Source of the DNA: Niveispirillum sp.
Lineage (GTDB): Bacteria; Pseudomonadota; Alphaproteobacteria; Azospirillales; Azospirillaceae
DNA: 64,000 bases
Assembly (NCBI RefSeq): GCF_017996735.1
Contig: NZ_JAGOGJ010000021.1
Span: 1 to 64,000 of the forward strand
Direction of reading: 5' to 3'
The notes beneath the pieces were generated by a model. That model had not been told where the DNA came from. It made no database searches and was given only the letters and a program-made list of their open reading frames with translations. The position numbers and the translations under genes were made by a program. Positions 26,487 to 35,534 of this stretch are shown here, piece after piece. The first letter of the stretch is position 1. Each line of letters begins with the position of its first letter.

Positions 26487-27599
26487 TCAGTTGCTGCGTT
26501 TCAACCGGGTCCCCAATTCGGGCTTGTCGTTCTGGTACTGGTAGCGGAATGGCTGCTTGTGGGTGATCAATTCGCCTTCGTCACCGACCGGGGCCGATGG
26601 CTGGAAGCGCCATTCCCGGACGGCGTCAGAAGCCAGTGAGGCATATTGCGGGTTGCCCGATTTTTCCAGGATGCGGATTTCCTTCACCTTGCCATCCGCC
26701 GTTGAAACCTTGTATTCAATCAAGGCATAGCCGGCCAAGGCCAATTCAGAACCACCAGGGATGCGGGGCAGTTCCTGAAACAGGGGATTGGCGACACCGG
26801 CCTCAACCGGCAGGCCGCGTGTCGCCTCGACCATCTGATCCTCGCGAACCTGATCGCCGCGCTTATGCGCGATGAATGCCAGCATGCCATAGGTGGGACG
26901 CAGGATGGAGCCGATCGCATTTACCGACCGGTTCGGCTCCGCCCGTTCCGCTAGGGACAGGAAAAGCGGCTCCGCGTCCCCATATCGCTCCGTCTCCAGT
27001 GTCAGCAGCGCCTGTTCATAATCGACCATGAGGCGGACGGCATTGCCGGGTTCCAACTTGGCCACGATCTCGCTGGCCCGGTTCAGGTATTTCCGCGTTA
27101 CCACGATATCCTGAATCTGTTTGAGATATCGTGCCTGATCCAGAAGGGCTTGGACCAATCCAAGGGAATCCTCGCCATAGTTCTTGGCATTGAGGGCGAT
27201 CACGCGGTCCCGGGCATCACGGGCGGCGGGGAAGTCACCGATACGCTGGAAAGCCGCCGCCAACTGCGTGTACAGGCTGACCATGGTGGCATCGTCGTCA
27301 CTGACATGCCGGCCCAACGCAGCGATCGACTTGCGAACCATGGAAGGCGTTTCACGCGGCCGTTCGGTCTGCAGGAAAATGTCGACGGCGTTCAGCAGCA
27401 ACCTTTCATGACTGGTGGCCTTATAGGTGGGCGACTGTTCGTATAATTCCGCCGCCGTCCAGGCCAGGTCGAAGGCTTCCTTCAGGTTTCCTTCATTCAT
27501 CTTGGCAACGGACGCTTTGTTGGCCTCCTGCCATGTCATGGCTGCGGCCGGCGGCGCCGACAGCAGCAGGAAACACAAGGCCAGCTTTGCCATACGCAT
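26487..27599 (-). CDS. periplasmic TPR protein with TonB C-terminal-like domain (paralog 1)
   Basis: 370 residues with signal peptide (LALCFLLLSAPPAAA). The mature protein begins MTWQEANKASVAKMNEG and consists of TPR-like helices up to about residue 285. A TonB C-terminal-type domain follows (YALIEYKVSTADGKVKEIRILEKSG through VREWRFQPSAP). It lacks the N-terminal membrane anchor and proline-rich spacer of true TonB, and no exbB/exbD is present, so a soluble periplasmic role is likely. It is about half identical to the gene immediately upstream (27714-28781), a tandem duplication. Its ribosome binding region can be masked by a long hairpin (27602-27651). Function unknown. Confidence 0.82.
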   Translation of the reverse strand: MRMAKLALCFLLLSAPPAAAMTWQEANKASVAKMNEGNLKEAFDLAWTAAELYEQSPTYKATSHERLLLNAVDIFLQTERPRETPSMVRKSIAALGRHVSDDDATMVSLYTQLAAAFQRIGDFPAARDARDRVIALNAKNYGEDSLGLVQALLDQARYLKQIQDIVVTRKYLNRASEIVAKLEPGNAVRLMVDYEQALLTLETERYGDAEPLFLSLAERAEPNRSVNAIGSILRPTYGMLAFIAHKRGDQVREDQMVEATRGLPVEAGVANPLFQELPRIPGGSELALAGYALIEYKVSTADGKVKEIRILEKSGNPQYASLASDAVREWRFQPSAPVGDEGELITHKQPFRYQYQNDKPELGTRLKRSN

Positions 27600-27601
27600 G
27601 G

Positions 27602-27651
27602 AAACCCCCGGATGATATCACGCGATGGCACGATATCTCTCTCGGGGGTTT
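27602..27651 (-). promoter_or_regulatory. long hairpin in the 5' UTR masking the ribosome binding site of TPR-TonB paralog 1
   Basis: AAACCCCCG (27602-27610) pairs with CGGGGGTTT (27643-27651), and inside it GATATC (27614-27619) pairs with a second GATATC (27632-27637). In the mRNA the downstream arm CGGGGGUUU is the only purine-rich segment before the AUG at 27599, so pairing would hide the ribosome binding site. It could be a translational switch or thermometer. Confidence 0.5.
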
Positions 27652-27674
27652 GCATTCAATAGCCGTTAAATCCG

Positions 27675-27701
27675 AAAAATTGCATGTCACAACATGCAAT
27701 T
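27675..27701 (-). terminator. rho-independent terminator of TPR-TonB paralog 2
   Basis: Perfect 10-bp stem (AATTGCATGT / ACATGCAATT, 4-nt loop, 27678-27701), followed on the minus strand by a T-run (TTTTTC). It lies 12 nt after the stop of the upstream paralog, so paralog 1 must have its own promoter or depend on read-through. Confidence 0.75.
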
Positions 27702-27713
27702 CCCGAAACAATA

Positions 27714-28781
27714 TCAGCTTGCGGCGTTGCCCACGCTTTGGCGCACGGTGATCAGGGACCCCGGTGTGCCGGGATTGGCAGTGGGCTGGAACCGCCAGTT
27801 CAGGACTGACTTGCTCATCATCGCCACATATTTCGGATCACCGGCGCTTTCGACGATCCGCACCTCCTTCACCTTGCCATCAGCGGTGGAGACGCGCAGT
27901 TCCATGGTGGCGGAACCGCTGACCGATCCGTCATTGATCTCCGGGACAGAACGGAACAGGGGCCGGGGGCCGCCCACATGCTGTGGCAGCCCACGCGTGG
28001 CCTCGACCATCCTGTCCTCGGTCTGCGGGTCGCCCTGGCGCTGGGCGATGAAGGCCAGCATGCCGTAACTGTCGCGGGCCAGGCTGCGCACGGCCACATT
28101 TTCCGACGTCTTGGCCTGACGGACGATGGAGCGGAACTGCGTGGCGGCTGCACTGTCGCGGCCGGCATCGATGGCCACCATCGCCTGTTCGAACTCCACC
28201 TGCAGGCGGATGGGGTGGTCCGGCGCCAGACCCTTGGTCAGGCCATCGATCCGGTCCAGGTAACGCTGTGCCGTCACGGGATCCCGGGCGGCCTTCGCGG
28301 ACCGGACCAGTTCCAACTGCGCATTGATGCTGCCGACGGAATCGGCGCCGAAATTCTTCTCATACAGTGCCGCCACCCGTTCATAGGCGGTCTTGGCCCT
28401 GGCATTGTCGCCGAGCGCCAGATAGGCCTTGGCCAATTGCTCGTTCAACGCGATGGTTTCGGGCGCATCGGCCGGCGCATGCCGGCCGATGGCGGCCAGC
28501 GCCTTGTTCAGCATGTCCGGCGTTTTTTCCGGATTCTGGATCTGCAGGAAGATGTCGGCCGCGTTCAACAGCAGCCGTTCATGATTGCCGGCCTTGTAGT
28601 TGGGCGTCTTCTCGTAAAGTTCCGCCGCCTGCCAGGCCAAGTCGAAAGCCGGCTGCAGCTTCCCTTCGACCATCAAAGCGACAGAAGCCTTGTTGGCTTC
28701 CTGCCAAGTGCTCGCCGCGTGTACTGGAGAAGCCAGCAATAGCGCACAAGCCGCAACGGGGATCAATTTCGTTGCAAACAT
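27714..28781 (-). CDS. periplasmic TPR protein with TonB C-terminal-like domain (paralog 2)
   Basis: 355 residues from the ATG at 28781, which follows GGAGG at 5 nt. Signal peptide MFATKLIPVAACALLLASPVHA. The mature part parallels paralog 1 (STWQEANKASVALMVEGKL, AWQAAELYEKTPNYKAGNHERLLLNAADIFLQ), with a TPR-like body and a TonB C-terminal-like domain at the end (ELRVSTADGKVKEVRIVESAG, LNWRFQPTANPG). The start codon lies in a small hairpin (GTTGCA/TGCAAC at 28771-28786). A terminator follows the gene. No transporter or ExbBD genes are present, so its partner is unknown. Confidence 0.82.
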   Translation of the reverse strand: MFATKLIPVAACALLLASPVHAASTWQEANKASVALMVEGKLQPAFDLAWQAAELYEKTPNYKAGNHERLLLNAADIFLQIQNPEKTPDMLNKALAAIGRHAPADAPETIALNEQLAKAYLALGDNARAKTAYERVAALYEKNFGADSVGSINAQLELVRSAKAARDPVTAQRYLDRIDGLTKGLAPDHPIRLQVEFEQAMVAIDAGRDSAAATQFRSIVRQAKTSENVAVRSLARDSYGMLAFIAQRQGDPQTEDRMVEATRGLPQHVGGPRPLFRSVPEINDGSVSGSATMELRVSTADGKVKEVRIVESAGDPKYVAMMSKSVLNWRFQPTANPGTPGSLITVRQSVGNAAS

Positions 28782-29238
28782 GCAACCTCCAGCAAATGTC
28801 AAGTAAAACCTGCGTGTAACTTACGCCGGTTCTCAATTGGGCTCAAGCCACGAAAGCGGGGGCGCTCAAAGTTCATGGATGTTCGATCTGCAAGACACGC
28901 TGCCCAGCCCTGCCGCCGGGCGGGGGCGATTTCGCTGGTGCAGTGGGCGGGGGATGGGCATAGTCCGCCCCGTACCGAGTGGCTGTGGGGCCCCCGGTGG
29001 CGACCCATGCCACCATCAAGATACGCCCCGAATGATGAAAGTCGGGTCGTGTCGCTGCCCATCACCTGATGATGGTGCCGCCCTTCGCTTTCCGAAACAG
29101 TCGAAGCCGCTCCCAGCGCAACCGCTGGCGCCGGGATGATCCCGTCGTCCGGCATCCCTTGCGCTCCACCCGCGTCCGGACCCTTGTCAAGGGCCGGCGG
29201 TGCGGAGCGTTTGGCTTTGTCCTAAGAAAGCACGTTCC
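28782..29238 (+). promoter_or_regulatory. 457-bp hairpin-rich leader/intergenic region upstream of the DEAD-box helicase
   Basis: No coding frame was credible. Plus-strand inverted repeats: GGTGGC/GCCACC (28996-29014), CCAGCG-CAAC-CGCTGG (29113-29128), GGGATG/CATCCC (29133-29158) and CCGG-A-CCCTTG-T-CAAGGG-CCGG (29176-29197). The last is followed by TTTGG and TTTG. Cold-induced DEAD-box helicase mRNAs often have long structured leaders, and autoregulation by the helicase is a possible explanation. Confidence 0.45.
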
Positions 29239-31020
<1,782 letters not shown>

Positions 31021-31032
31021 TAACTGATTGGG

Positions 31033-31072
31033 AAAGCCCCTCTCCCGCCGCTGGCCGGGGGAGGGGCTTTTT
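31033..31072 (+). terminator. rho-independent terminator of the helicase gene
   Basis: AAAGCCCCTC pairs with GAGGGGCTTT, continued by a CCC/GGG stem, and is followed by TTTTTC. It starts 13 nt after the helicase stop codon. Confidence 0.9.
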
Positions 31073-31140
31073 CATTTCATGTTTCGGCCCGTATCCGTTA
31101 ATTCACCCACGCCTGCCTTTCCGTTTGCCGAGTAGCATCC

Positions 31141-32757
31141 ATGCCCGACAACATTCTTGAAACCGAAGTCGCCAAGCGTCGTACCTTTGCCATCATCGCG
31201 CACCCTGACGCGGGTAAGACGACGTTGACGGAAAAGCTGCTGCTGTTCGGCGGGGCCATTCAGATGGCCGGCGCCGTGAAGGCGCGGGGCGAGCAGCGGC
31301 GGGCGCGTTCGGACTGGATGAAGGTGGAGCGGGAGCGCGGGATTTCGGTCACCGCCTCGGTGATGAATTTCGACTATGCCGACCGGACCTTCAATCTGGT
31401 GGATACGCCGGGCCACGAAGACTTTTCAGAAGACACCTATCGCACCCTGACCGCCGTCGACAGCGCCGTCATGGTCATCGACGCGGCCAAGGGCATCGAG
31501 GCACAGACGCGCAAGCTGTTCGAGGTGTGCCGCTTGCGTGACGTGCCGATCATCACCTTCGTCAACAAGATGGACCGCGAGGCGCGCGATCCGTTCGAAC
31601 TGATGGACGAGGTGGAGCGTGACCTGCAGCTTGAGGTGACGCCCGCCTCCTGGCCCATCGGGTCGGGGTCGGATTTCCGGGGCTGTTACGATCTGATTCG
31701 CGATCGGTTGATCCTGATGGACCGCCGGTCGGGCGATGTGGCGACCGATGGCATTGAATGCCATGGCGTCGATGATCCCAAGATCGACGAACTGATCCCC
31801 GCCGATCAGGCGGCCAAGCTGCGCGAGGACGTAGCGATGGTGCGGGAACTGTGCCCGCCCTTCAATCTGGAGACCTACCGCGAGGGGCACCAGACGCCGG
31901 TCTTCTTCGGCTCCGCTATCAATAATTTCGGCGTGCGTGAGCTGCTGCTGGGGCTGGCCGAATATGCGCCGCCGCCGCGCCCACAGAAGGCGGATGGCCG
32001 CGAAGTGAACCCGGACGAGAGCAAGGTCACGGGCTTTGTGTTCAAGGTTCAGGCCAACATGGACCCCAACCATCGCGACCGCATCGCCTTTTTCCGCCTC
32101 TGCTCCGGCCATTTCAAGCGCGGGACAAAGCTGAAGCATATGCGCAGCGGCAAGATCCTGGCTGTGAACAATGCTGTGCTGTTCCTGGCGCGCGACCGCG
32201 AACTGGCCGAGGATGCGTTCCCCGGCGATATTATCGGCATCCCCAACCATGGCACGCTGCGCATCGGCGACACGCTGACCGAGGGTGAGGAACTGCGCTA
32301 TACCGGCGTGCCCAGCTTCGCGCCGGAACTGCTGCAGCGTGTGCGCCTGGACGACCCGATGAAGGTGAAGCATCTGCGCAAGGCGCTGGAGCATTTCGCC
32401 GAGGAAGGCGCTTCCCAGGTGTTCAAGCCCGTGGTCGGCGCCGATTGGGTTGTCGGCGTGGTGGGCCAGCTTCAGTTCGAAGTCTTGGCCGCCCGCATCG
32501 AAGCCGAATATGGCATGAAGGCCCGGTTTGAGACCGCCGGCTATGACGCCGCCCGCTGGGTGGAAAGCGATGATCCGGTGGCGTTGAAAAACTTCATCGA
32601 CAGCCGCCGTGCCGACATCGCCGAGGATCATGACGGTGCCCTGGTCTATCTGGCTCGCAATGGCTGGCAGTTGAACCGCGCGCAAGAAGATTTCCCCGAA
32701 CTGCGCTTCCTGAAGACCCGCGAGCAGAACAAGAGCGTCACGACAGCGGCAGCCTAA
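31141..32757 (+). CDS. prfC: peptide chain release factor 3
   Basis: 538 residues, the normal RF3 length. GTPase motifs: G1 AHPDAGKTTLTEKLL, switch region RGISVTASVM, G3 DTPGHEDFSEDT, G4 NKMDRE. C-terminal translation-factor domains follow (KVQANMDPNHRDRIAFFRLCSG, VVGQLQFEVLAARIEAEY). It is the GTPase that removes RF1/RF2 from the ribosome after peptide release. It is a single-gene unit between two terminator-like structures. Confidence 0.97.
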   Translation: MPDNILETEVAKRRTFAIIAHPDAGKTTLTEKLLLFGGAIQMAGAVKARGEQRRARSDWMKVERERGISVTASVMNFDYADRTFNLVDTPGHEDFSEDTYRTLTAVDSAVMVIDAAKGIEAQTRKLFEVCRLRDVPIITFVNKMDREARDPFELMDEVERDLQLEVTPASWPIGSGSDFRGCYDLIRDRLILMDRRSGDVATDGIECHGVDDPKIDELIPADQAAKLREDVAMVRELCPPFNLETYREGHQTPVFFGSAINNFGVRELLLGLAEYAPPPRPQKADGREVNPDESKVTGFVFKVQANMDPNHRDRIAFFRLCSGHFKRGTKLKHMRSGKILAVNNAVLFLARDRELAEDAFPGDIIGIPNHGTLRIGDTLTEGEELRYTGVPSFAPELLQRVRLDDPMKVKHLRKALEHFAEEGASQVFKPVVGADWVVGVVGQLQFEVLAARIEAEYGMKARFETAGYDAARWVESDDPVALKNFIDSRRADIAEDHDGALVYLARNGWQLNRAQEDFPELRFLKTREQNKSVTTAAA

Positions 32758-32774
32758 GGGCTTTCCTTGACCCC

Positions 32775-32794
32775 TCGACCGGGAACCCGGTTGA
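32775..32794 (+). terminator. possible terminator hairpin after prfC
   Basis: TCGACCGGG-AA-CCCGGTTGA forms a near-perfect dyad 18 nt after the prfC stop. The following sequence (CGGGTCTTGTC) is not a proper U-run, and its right arm overlaps the -35 of the marR promoter, so it may instead be a regulatory dyad. Confidence 0.35.
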
Positions 32795-32838
32795 CGGGTC
32801 TTGTCACCCCATATATGTAGGTGCCTACATATATGGGG
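32791..32838 (+). promoter_or_regulatory. marR promoter overlapped by a perfect 32-bp palindromic operator
   Basis: Two 15-nt arms, CCCCATATATGTAGG (32807-32821) and CCTACATATATGGGG (32824-32838), are exact inverted copies around a TG centre. A TTGACG -35 (32791-32796) lies just upstream and TATATG/TATGTA within the left arm serves as the -10, so a bound dimer would block RNA polymerase. The palindrome ends 9 nt before the marR start codon. This is the classical arrangement of MarR autorepression. Confidence 0.8.
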
Positions 32839-32847
32839 TAAGCGGCC

Positions 32848-33333
32848 ATGGATTATGTAAAAGCGAAGGCCGGAGCCGCCATCGGCGCAAGGCTGCGCCG
32901 GCTGTCGGAACGGATCGACGGTGAGGCGACGCAGGCCTACGCGGCGCAAGGTGTCGTCTTCGAACAACGCTGGTTCGGGGTGCTGAACCAACTGGCGTTG
33001 AACGGCCCGATGAGTGTGGGTGAGTTGGCCCAGGCGCTGCGCATCACCCATGTCTCCGTCAGTCAGGCGCGCCTGTCGCTGGAGAAGGCTGGAATGATCC
33101 AACAAGAACCGGATGCTGCCGATGCGCGCCGGCGATTGCTGTCGCTGAGCGGGGCGGGCAGGGAACTTGTCACCCGGCTGGGCCCCCTCTGGGCGGCATT
33201 CGAGCAGGCATCGATGGAACTGGACCGGGAGGCCGGCGGGCTGGTCGAGATGCTGGACCGGTTGGAAGCGGCGCTGGACCGGCGGTCGCTATTCCACCGG
33301 GTAACGGCCATCTGCGGGGAGGGGCGGTCATGA
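32848..33333 (+). CDS. MarR family transcriptional regulator
   Basis: 161 residues with a winged helix-turn-helix: the recognition region MSVGELAQALRITHVSVSQARLSLEKAGMI (about residues 53-82) and the wing DAADARRRLLSLSGAGREL. The dimerisation helices are N- and C-terminal. The perfect palindrome over its promoter is its likely operator. The stop overlaps the ATG of the serine hydrolase gene by 4 nt (ATGA), so regulator and enzyme are translationally coupled and probably respond to the same ligand. Confidence 0.9.
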   Translation: MDYVKAKAGAAIGARLRRLSERIDGEATQAYAAQGVVFEQRWFGVLNQLALNGPMSVGELAQALRITHVSVSQARLSLEKAGMIQQEPDAADARRRLLSLSGAGRELVTRLGPLWAAFEQASMELDREAGGLVEMLDRLEAALDRRSLFHRVTAICGEGRS

Positions 33334-34709
33334 CCCTGTCCAGACGTATGGTGCTGACCGCCGCCCCGCTGATATTTGCCGGTCTTCCCCGTCTTGGGCA
33401 CGCGGGGGCGTCGCGGGATTGGCTGACGCGGTGGCTCGACGCGTTCAATGCTGCGGACGCCTCGGCCTATCCGGATTTTGTGCGGGCCCATATTCCAACC
33501 CTGATTCCCTATCTGGATGATGATCTGGCGCTGCGCGAGGCAAGCGGCGGCTTCACTCTGCTGCACCGTGAGGAGACGGGACAGGGCGAGATCACGGCCT
33601 GGCTGCGGGACCGCAACTGGGACCGGTTTTCCAAGGTGGTGCTGAGCGTCTCGGACCAGCGGATTGAAGATCTGTCATTCCAGGGAGCGCCACCACCAGC
33701 GGATTATAAGGTGGAGCGTCTGGACGAGGGAGTGACCCTGGCCCTGCTGCGGACCAAGCTGCAAGAGGAAGCGGTGGCCGGCCGCTTCTCCGGCGCCGTC
33801 ATGGTGGCCAGGGGGGGCAAGGTGCTGTTCCGGGAGGCCTATGGCACCATGGATGCGGAAAAGACGGCGGTAAGGCCGGACACGCGTTTCTGCATCGGAT
33901 CGATGGGCAAGATGTTTACCGCCGTCGCGGTGCTGCAACTGGCGCAGCAAGGGCGGTTGCACCTGACCGATACGGTGGCGACCCTCTTGCCCGCCTATCC
34001 GGATACGCCCTTGGCCCGACAGGTGACGGTGCGCCATCTGCTGAGCCACACAGGCGGGACGGGAGATTTCTTTGGTCCGGACTATGAGGCGCACGCAGAC
34101 GAATTGCAGACGCCGGCCGATTTCATCCCGTTGTTCGGTGGTCGGGAGACGGCATTTCCGCCCGGATCGCGCTGGGGCTACAGCAATTTCGGCTACATCC
34201 TGCTGGGTGCCATCATTGAGCGGGTGTCCGGTCTGGACTGGGCCGCCTATGAGCAGCGCCATGTCTTTCAGCCGGCGGGGATGGTGGCGACGTCGCCCCT
34301 GGCCGGCTTTGTCGATACGGCCACGCCCCTGACGGGCGCCATGCAGACAGGGCTGAAGCCCCTGGCCTTCTATAAGGGCCTCCCAGCAGGTGGAGGCTAT
34401 TCAACCCTGGACGATCTGCACAGGTTCGGCCAAGCGCTGACCGGGGGCACCCTGCTGGACCCGCCGCATCTGGACCTGTTGACCCAGGGTGTGGTGCAGG
34501 CCGGCAGCGCGCAATGGGCGATGGGGCTGCGCGTGGCTCGGCGTAATGGCGTTTTCTGGTATGGACATGGGGGCAGTGCGCCGGGGGTGAATGGCGAGTT
34601 CGCCTGTTACCCGGCATCGAGATATCGGGTGACGGTATTGGCCAATCGCGGCCACCCGCACGCCGCGAACGTTGCGGAATTCATCGGTTCCCGCCTGCCG
34701 CCCACCTGA
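33330..34709 (+). CDS. serine hydrolase, beta-lactamase/PBP-like (class C fold), exported
   Basis: 459 residues with a signal sequence (RRMVLTAAPLIFAGLPRLGHA). An N-terminal domain of about 125 residues resembles the DUF3471/SnoaL-like extensions seen in such enzymes. The beta-lactamase domain starts near residue 145 and has the SxxK nucleophile in GSMGKMFTAVAV, YSN in WGYSNFGYILLG, and HGG in YGHGGSAPGVNGEF in place of KTG. The last motif indicates an esterase or D-aminopeptidase-type hydrolase more than a true beta-lactamase. It is cotranscribed with the MarR regulator. The natural substrate is unknown. Confidence 0.88.
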   Translation: MTLSRRMVLTAAPLIFAGLPRLGHAGASRDWLTRWLDAFNAADASAYPDFVRAHIPTLIPYLDDDLALREASGGFTLLHREETGQGEITAWLRDRNWDRFSKVVLSVSDQRIEDLSFQGAPPPADYKVERLDEGVTLALLRTKLQEEAVAGRFSGAVMVARGGKVLFREAYGTMDAEKTAVRPDTRFCIGSMGKMFTAVAVLQLAQQGRLHLTDTVATLLPAYPDTPLARQVTVRHLLSHTGGTGDFFGPDYEAHADELQTPADFIPLFGGRETAFPPGSRWGYSNFGYILLGAIIERVSGLDWAAYEQRHVFQPAGMVATSPLAGFVDTATPLTGAMQTGLKPLAFYKGLPAGGGYSTLDDLHRFGQALTGGTLLDPPHLDLLTQGVVQAGSAQWAMGLRVARRNGVFWYGHGGSAPGVNGEFACYPASRYRVTVLANRGHPHAANVAEFIGSRLPPT

Positions 34710-34731
34710 TGGGGAGCGGCAGGCGCCGGGT

Positions 34732-34809
34732 TCAGAACACCCCCAGCAGATACAGAACGATGATCACGGGGATGGGGATACCCAGAGCCCAAAGCAGAAT
34801 GCCGCGCAT
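34732..34809 (-). CDS. 25-residue hydrophobic membrane microprotein
   Basis: ATG at 34809 follows GGAGAAGGAC, an excellent ribosome binding site. The peptide is one membrane helix with a basic second residue: it starts MRGILLWALGIPIP and ends YLLGVF. The IPIP motif in the middle, and similar unannotated peptides that I recall from other proteobacteria, argue that it is real despite its size. It lies between the serine hydrolase gene (convergent) and the coat-protein-U-like gene (same strand, 72 nt upstream). Function unknown; many such peptides modulate membrane complexes. Confidence 0.7.
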   Translation of the reverse strand: MRGILLWALGIPIPVIIVLYLLGVF

Positions 34810-34881
34810 GTCCTTCTCCTTCCATGGTGGCGATGCCTTATGGAAAGAGAACGGCGGCGGGGGGCAAAGGTTCCCGCCGGG

Positions 34882-35352
34882 TCAGCGTGCGGCGATAGAG
34901 ACGGTGATCGTATCGGCGTAGCTGCCCGCGACGGCATCGATCTTGGCCGGGACTTTGACATTGAAATTTCTGGTGGAGACGGTGCGTCTGGCGCTTGTGC
35001 GGGTCAGGACGACCGGTGCGGCCAGCGACTTGTCGCCGGAGTTATCATACCGGATCGTGTAGGGAACCTTGTTCCCCGAAGCATCCACCAGGGAACCGCC
35101 ATTGGCGGAAATGATGCTGATCTTGAACCCATTCCCCAGATTGCACTTCTCCCCCACCTTGGCGATGGTCAGGCTGCCGGTGCCTTTCACCAGATTGATG
35201 CTGTTTGTATAGGTCTGGTTGATCTGAACAAAACAGATCGTCTCCATCGCCCCTTTCAGGGCAACATTGCCATTGGCAACCGCGGCCTGGGCGGAGAAGG
35301 CGCCCGCTAAAAGCGTGGCCACCGCCAGGAGAGGGCGGAGCGGATTGGACAT
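34882..35352 (-). CDS. spore coat protein U/fimbrial-type secreted protein (SCPU domain)
   Basis: 156 residues from the ATG at 35352 (MSNPLRPLLAVATLLAGAFSA-QA signal peptide; GAGG 9 nt upstream). The mature part is beta-rich, with two cysteines (ETICFVQI and GEKCNLG) and a closing strand pattern GSYADTITVSIAAR, which is the hallmark 'G-x-Y-x-D-x-(I/V)-x-V-x-(I/V)' end of SCPU/type 1 pilin-like domains. Such proteins are assembled by chaperone-usher systems. No usher or chaperone is adjacent, so this subunit is isolated or secreted as a monomer. Confidence 0.8.
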   Translation of the reverse strand: MSNPLRPLLAVATLLAGAFSAQAAVANGNVALKGAMETICFVQINQTYTNSINLVKGTGSLTIAKVGEKCNLGNGFKISIISANGGSLVDASGNKVPYTIRYDNSGDKSLAAPVVLTRTSARRTVSTRNFNVKVPAKIDAVAGSYADTITVSIAAR

Positions 35353-35487
35353 GGGTAACAACCTCGGTTCGGTGGCCTTTTGGCCTTATCGGCGGAAGGC
35401 TCCGCCACCCCGGACCCAAGCAATGGTTGTGCCATCAGATTGATAGCTGCATACGGGGCAATGTCAGTCCGCACCGTGCATAACGAA

Positions 35488-35530
35488 TTGCAGAATGCGA
35501 GAAATGGCTTTTGCAAAATGCGAGGAAAGG
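35488..35530 (-). repeat. two tandem 20-bp imperfect direct repeats upstream of the SCPU gene
   Basis: TTGCAGAATGCGAGAAATGG (35488-35507) and TTGCAAAATGCGAGGAAAGG (35511-35530) match at 17 of 20 positions with a 23-bp period, so they fall about two helical turns apart. They lie 136-178 bp upstream of the SCPU start codon and just past the rsmA stop, a position suited to an activator binding site. Confidence 0.55.
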
Positions 35531-35534
35531 CACT

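Noticed and set aside
31426..33105. 559-codon minus-strand frame opposite prfC and marR
   Set aside because: Typical GC-bias shadow; it would cross the palindromic operator and two well-supported genes.
33330..34709. Calling the serine hydrolase a resistance beta-lactamase
   Set aside because: SxxK and YxN are present, but the third motif is HGG rather than KTG and the N-terminal domain is atypical, so antibiotic resistance cannot be claimed.
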